Below, piece after piece: positions 63,237-64,000 of a stretch of 64,000 nucleotides of DNA. The stretch spans positions 1,178,001 to 1,242,000 of the forward strand of contig NZ_JBDOQP010000001.1 of NCBI RefSeq assembly GCF_039839275.1, read 5' to 3'. A program made the translations under genes and the position numbers. How positions within the stretch are numbered: position 1 is the stretch's first letter; each line of letters starts with the position of its first letter. Source of the stretch: Aerobium sp039839275 (GTDB taxonomy: Bacteria; Pseudomonadota; Alphaproteobacteria; Rhizobiales; Rhizobiaceae). The notes under the pieces were generated by a model. That model did not search any database. It was not told the origin of the DNA and worked only from the letters and a program-made list of their open reading frames with translations.

Positions 63237-64000
63237 TCAGACCGAATAGTACATGTCGTACTCGACCGGGTGCGGCGTCATTTCGAAGCGCATCACCTCA
63301 GCCATCTTCAGCTCGATGTAGGCGTCGATCTGGTCGTCGTCGAACACGCCACCAGCCTTGAGGAAGCCGCGGTCCTTGTCGAGGCTCTGCAGGGCTTCGC
63401 GCAGCGAGCCGCAGACGGTCGGGATCTTCTTCAGTTCCTTTGCCGGCAGGTCGTAGAGATCCTTGTCCATGGCCTGGCCCGGATGGATCTTGTTCTTGAT
63501 GCCGTCGAGACCGGCCATCAGCATCGCGGCAAAGCCGAGATACGGGTTTGCCGTCGGGTCGGGGAAGCGAACCTCGACGCGCTTGGCCTTCGGGTTGGAG
63601 CCGAAGGGAATGCGGCACGACGCCGAGCGGTTGCGGGCCGAGTAGGCCAGCAGCACGGGGGCTTCGTAGCCCGGCACGAGGCGCTTGTACGAGTTGGTCG
63701 ACGGGTTGGTAAAGGCGTTCAGGGCCTTCGCATGCTTGATGATGCCGCCGATGTAGAACAGGCACGCTTCGGAAAGCCCTGCATATTCATTGCCTGCAAA
63801 GGTCGGCTTGCCGTCTTTCCAGATCGACTGGTGGACGTGCATGCCTGAGCCGTTGTCGCCGAAGATCGGCTTCGGCATGAAGGTTGCCGTCTTGCCATAG
63901 GCATTGGCGACCTGGTGCACGACATACTTGTAGATCTGCATCTTGTCGGCGTTGCGCACGAGCGTGTCGAACTTGATGCCGAGTTCGTGCTGAGCTGCAG
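63237..64000 (-). CDS. glnA: Glutamine synthetase type I (3' part)
   Basis: The frame is open at base 64000, so only the C-terminal 254 codons are present. They include the ATP- and glutamate-binding GDNGSGMHVHQSIWKDG, NPSTNSYKRLVPGYEAP and RIPFGSNPKAKRVEVRFPDPTANPY. The adenylylation tyrosine lies in MDKDLYDLPAKE, so activity should be controlled by GlnE. GS-I condenses ammonia with glutamate and is the main nitrogen-assimilation enzyme. The promoter and start lie outside the window. Confidence 0.96.
   Translation of the reverse strand, partial: AAQHELGIKFDTLVRNADKMQIYKYVVHQVANAYGKTATFMPKPIFGDNGSGMHVHQSIWKDGKPTFAGNEYAGLSEACLFYIGGIIKHAKALNAFTNPSTNSYKRLVPGYEAPVLLAYSARNRSASCRIPFGSNPKAKRVEVRFPDPTANPYLGFAAMLMAGLDGIKNKIHPGQAMDKDLYDLPAKELKKIPTVCGSLREALQSLDKDRGFLKAGGVFDDDQIDAYIELKMAEVMRFEMTPHPVEYDMYYSV

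Noticed and set aside
1..64000. Mobile elements, CRISPR arrays, tRNA or rRNA genes
   Set aside because: I read for transposase or integrase motifs, regularly spaced direct repeats and tRNA arm patterns and found none.

Overview
The window is GC-rich, densely coded DNA from an alphaproteobacterium, most likely of the order Hyphomicrobiales (Rhizobiales) and close to the Phyllobacteriaceae/Mesorhizobium group. The grounds are the CckA, DivK and PleD cell-cycle proteins, an ATP12 F1-ATPase chaperone, a DNA polymerase IV with an N-terminal zinc ribbon, DUF3572 and DUF3008 proteins, an alphaproteobacterial-type LexA box, and promoters of the EcfG (general stress sigma factor) type. It looks like core chromosome. 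No insertion sequence, prophage, integrase, CRISPR array, rRNA or tRNA gene was seen.

Layout. 1-3.6 kb: ycjX/ycjF-type membrane pair, SixA-type phosphatase, DksA paralogue. 3.6-7.4 kb: FliO-like membrane protein divergent from the hybrid kinase CckA. 7.5-13.4 kb: complete urea ABC transporter urtABCDE behind a consensus sigma-54 promoter. 13.5-18 kb: small hypothetical gene, Tat-type lipoprotein L,D-transpeptidase with an EcfG promoter, SOS-controlled dinB, GNAT, HAD and DUF3572 genes. 18-22 kb: divK-pleD, a possible 61-residue gene, radC and map. 21.8-24.3 kb: a hydratase/aldehyde dehydrogenase pair. 24.4-24.55 kb: three tandem hairpins whose minus-strand loops all read CCTCCTCCC, a cuckoo/CcsR-type small RNA. 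25-31.6 kb: tamA-tamB. 31.8-39.7 kb: stress gene DUF3008, GAF protein, and a divergent peptide-type ABC transporter locus with an XRE-cupin regulator, binding protein and M24 peptidase. 39.7-43.6 kb: PPi-PFK-like enzyme, aminotransferase, nitroreductase. 43.6-57 kb: soxBDAG, an MscS-type channel, a dimethylglycine dehydrogenase-like flavoprotein, two less-known genes and a GbdR-like AraC regulator. 57-63.1 kb: HtrA/DegP protease, rarA, crcB, an RluC-type pseudouridine synthase, EamA transporter and ATP12 in one direction. 63.2-64 kb: the 3' part of glnA.

How the genes work together. Nitrogen acquisition is prominent: sigma-54-driven urea uptake, peptide uptake with a peptidase, and glutamine synthetase. 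The 43-57 kb block can demethylate dimethylglycine to sarcosine and then to glycine, and it encloses a mechanosensitive channel, which suggests a link between osmolyte breakdown and osmotic shock. Envelope functions (TamAB, L,D-transpeptidase, HtrA, MscS) recur. Two genes carry EcfG promoter motifs and one a LexA box. The least-described features are the triple CCUCCUCCC-loop RNA, a 28-codon open frame coupling urtD to urtE, the XRE-cupin gene overlapping the binding-protein start, and a membrane-anchored protein of unknown function at 55 kb.
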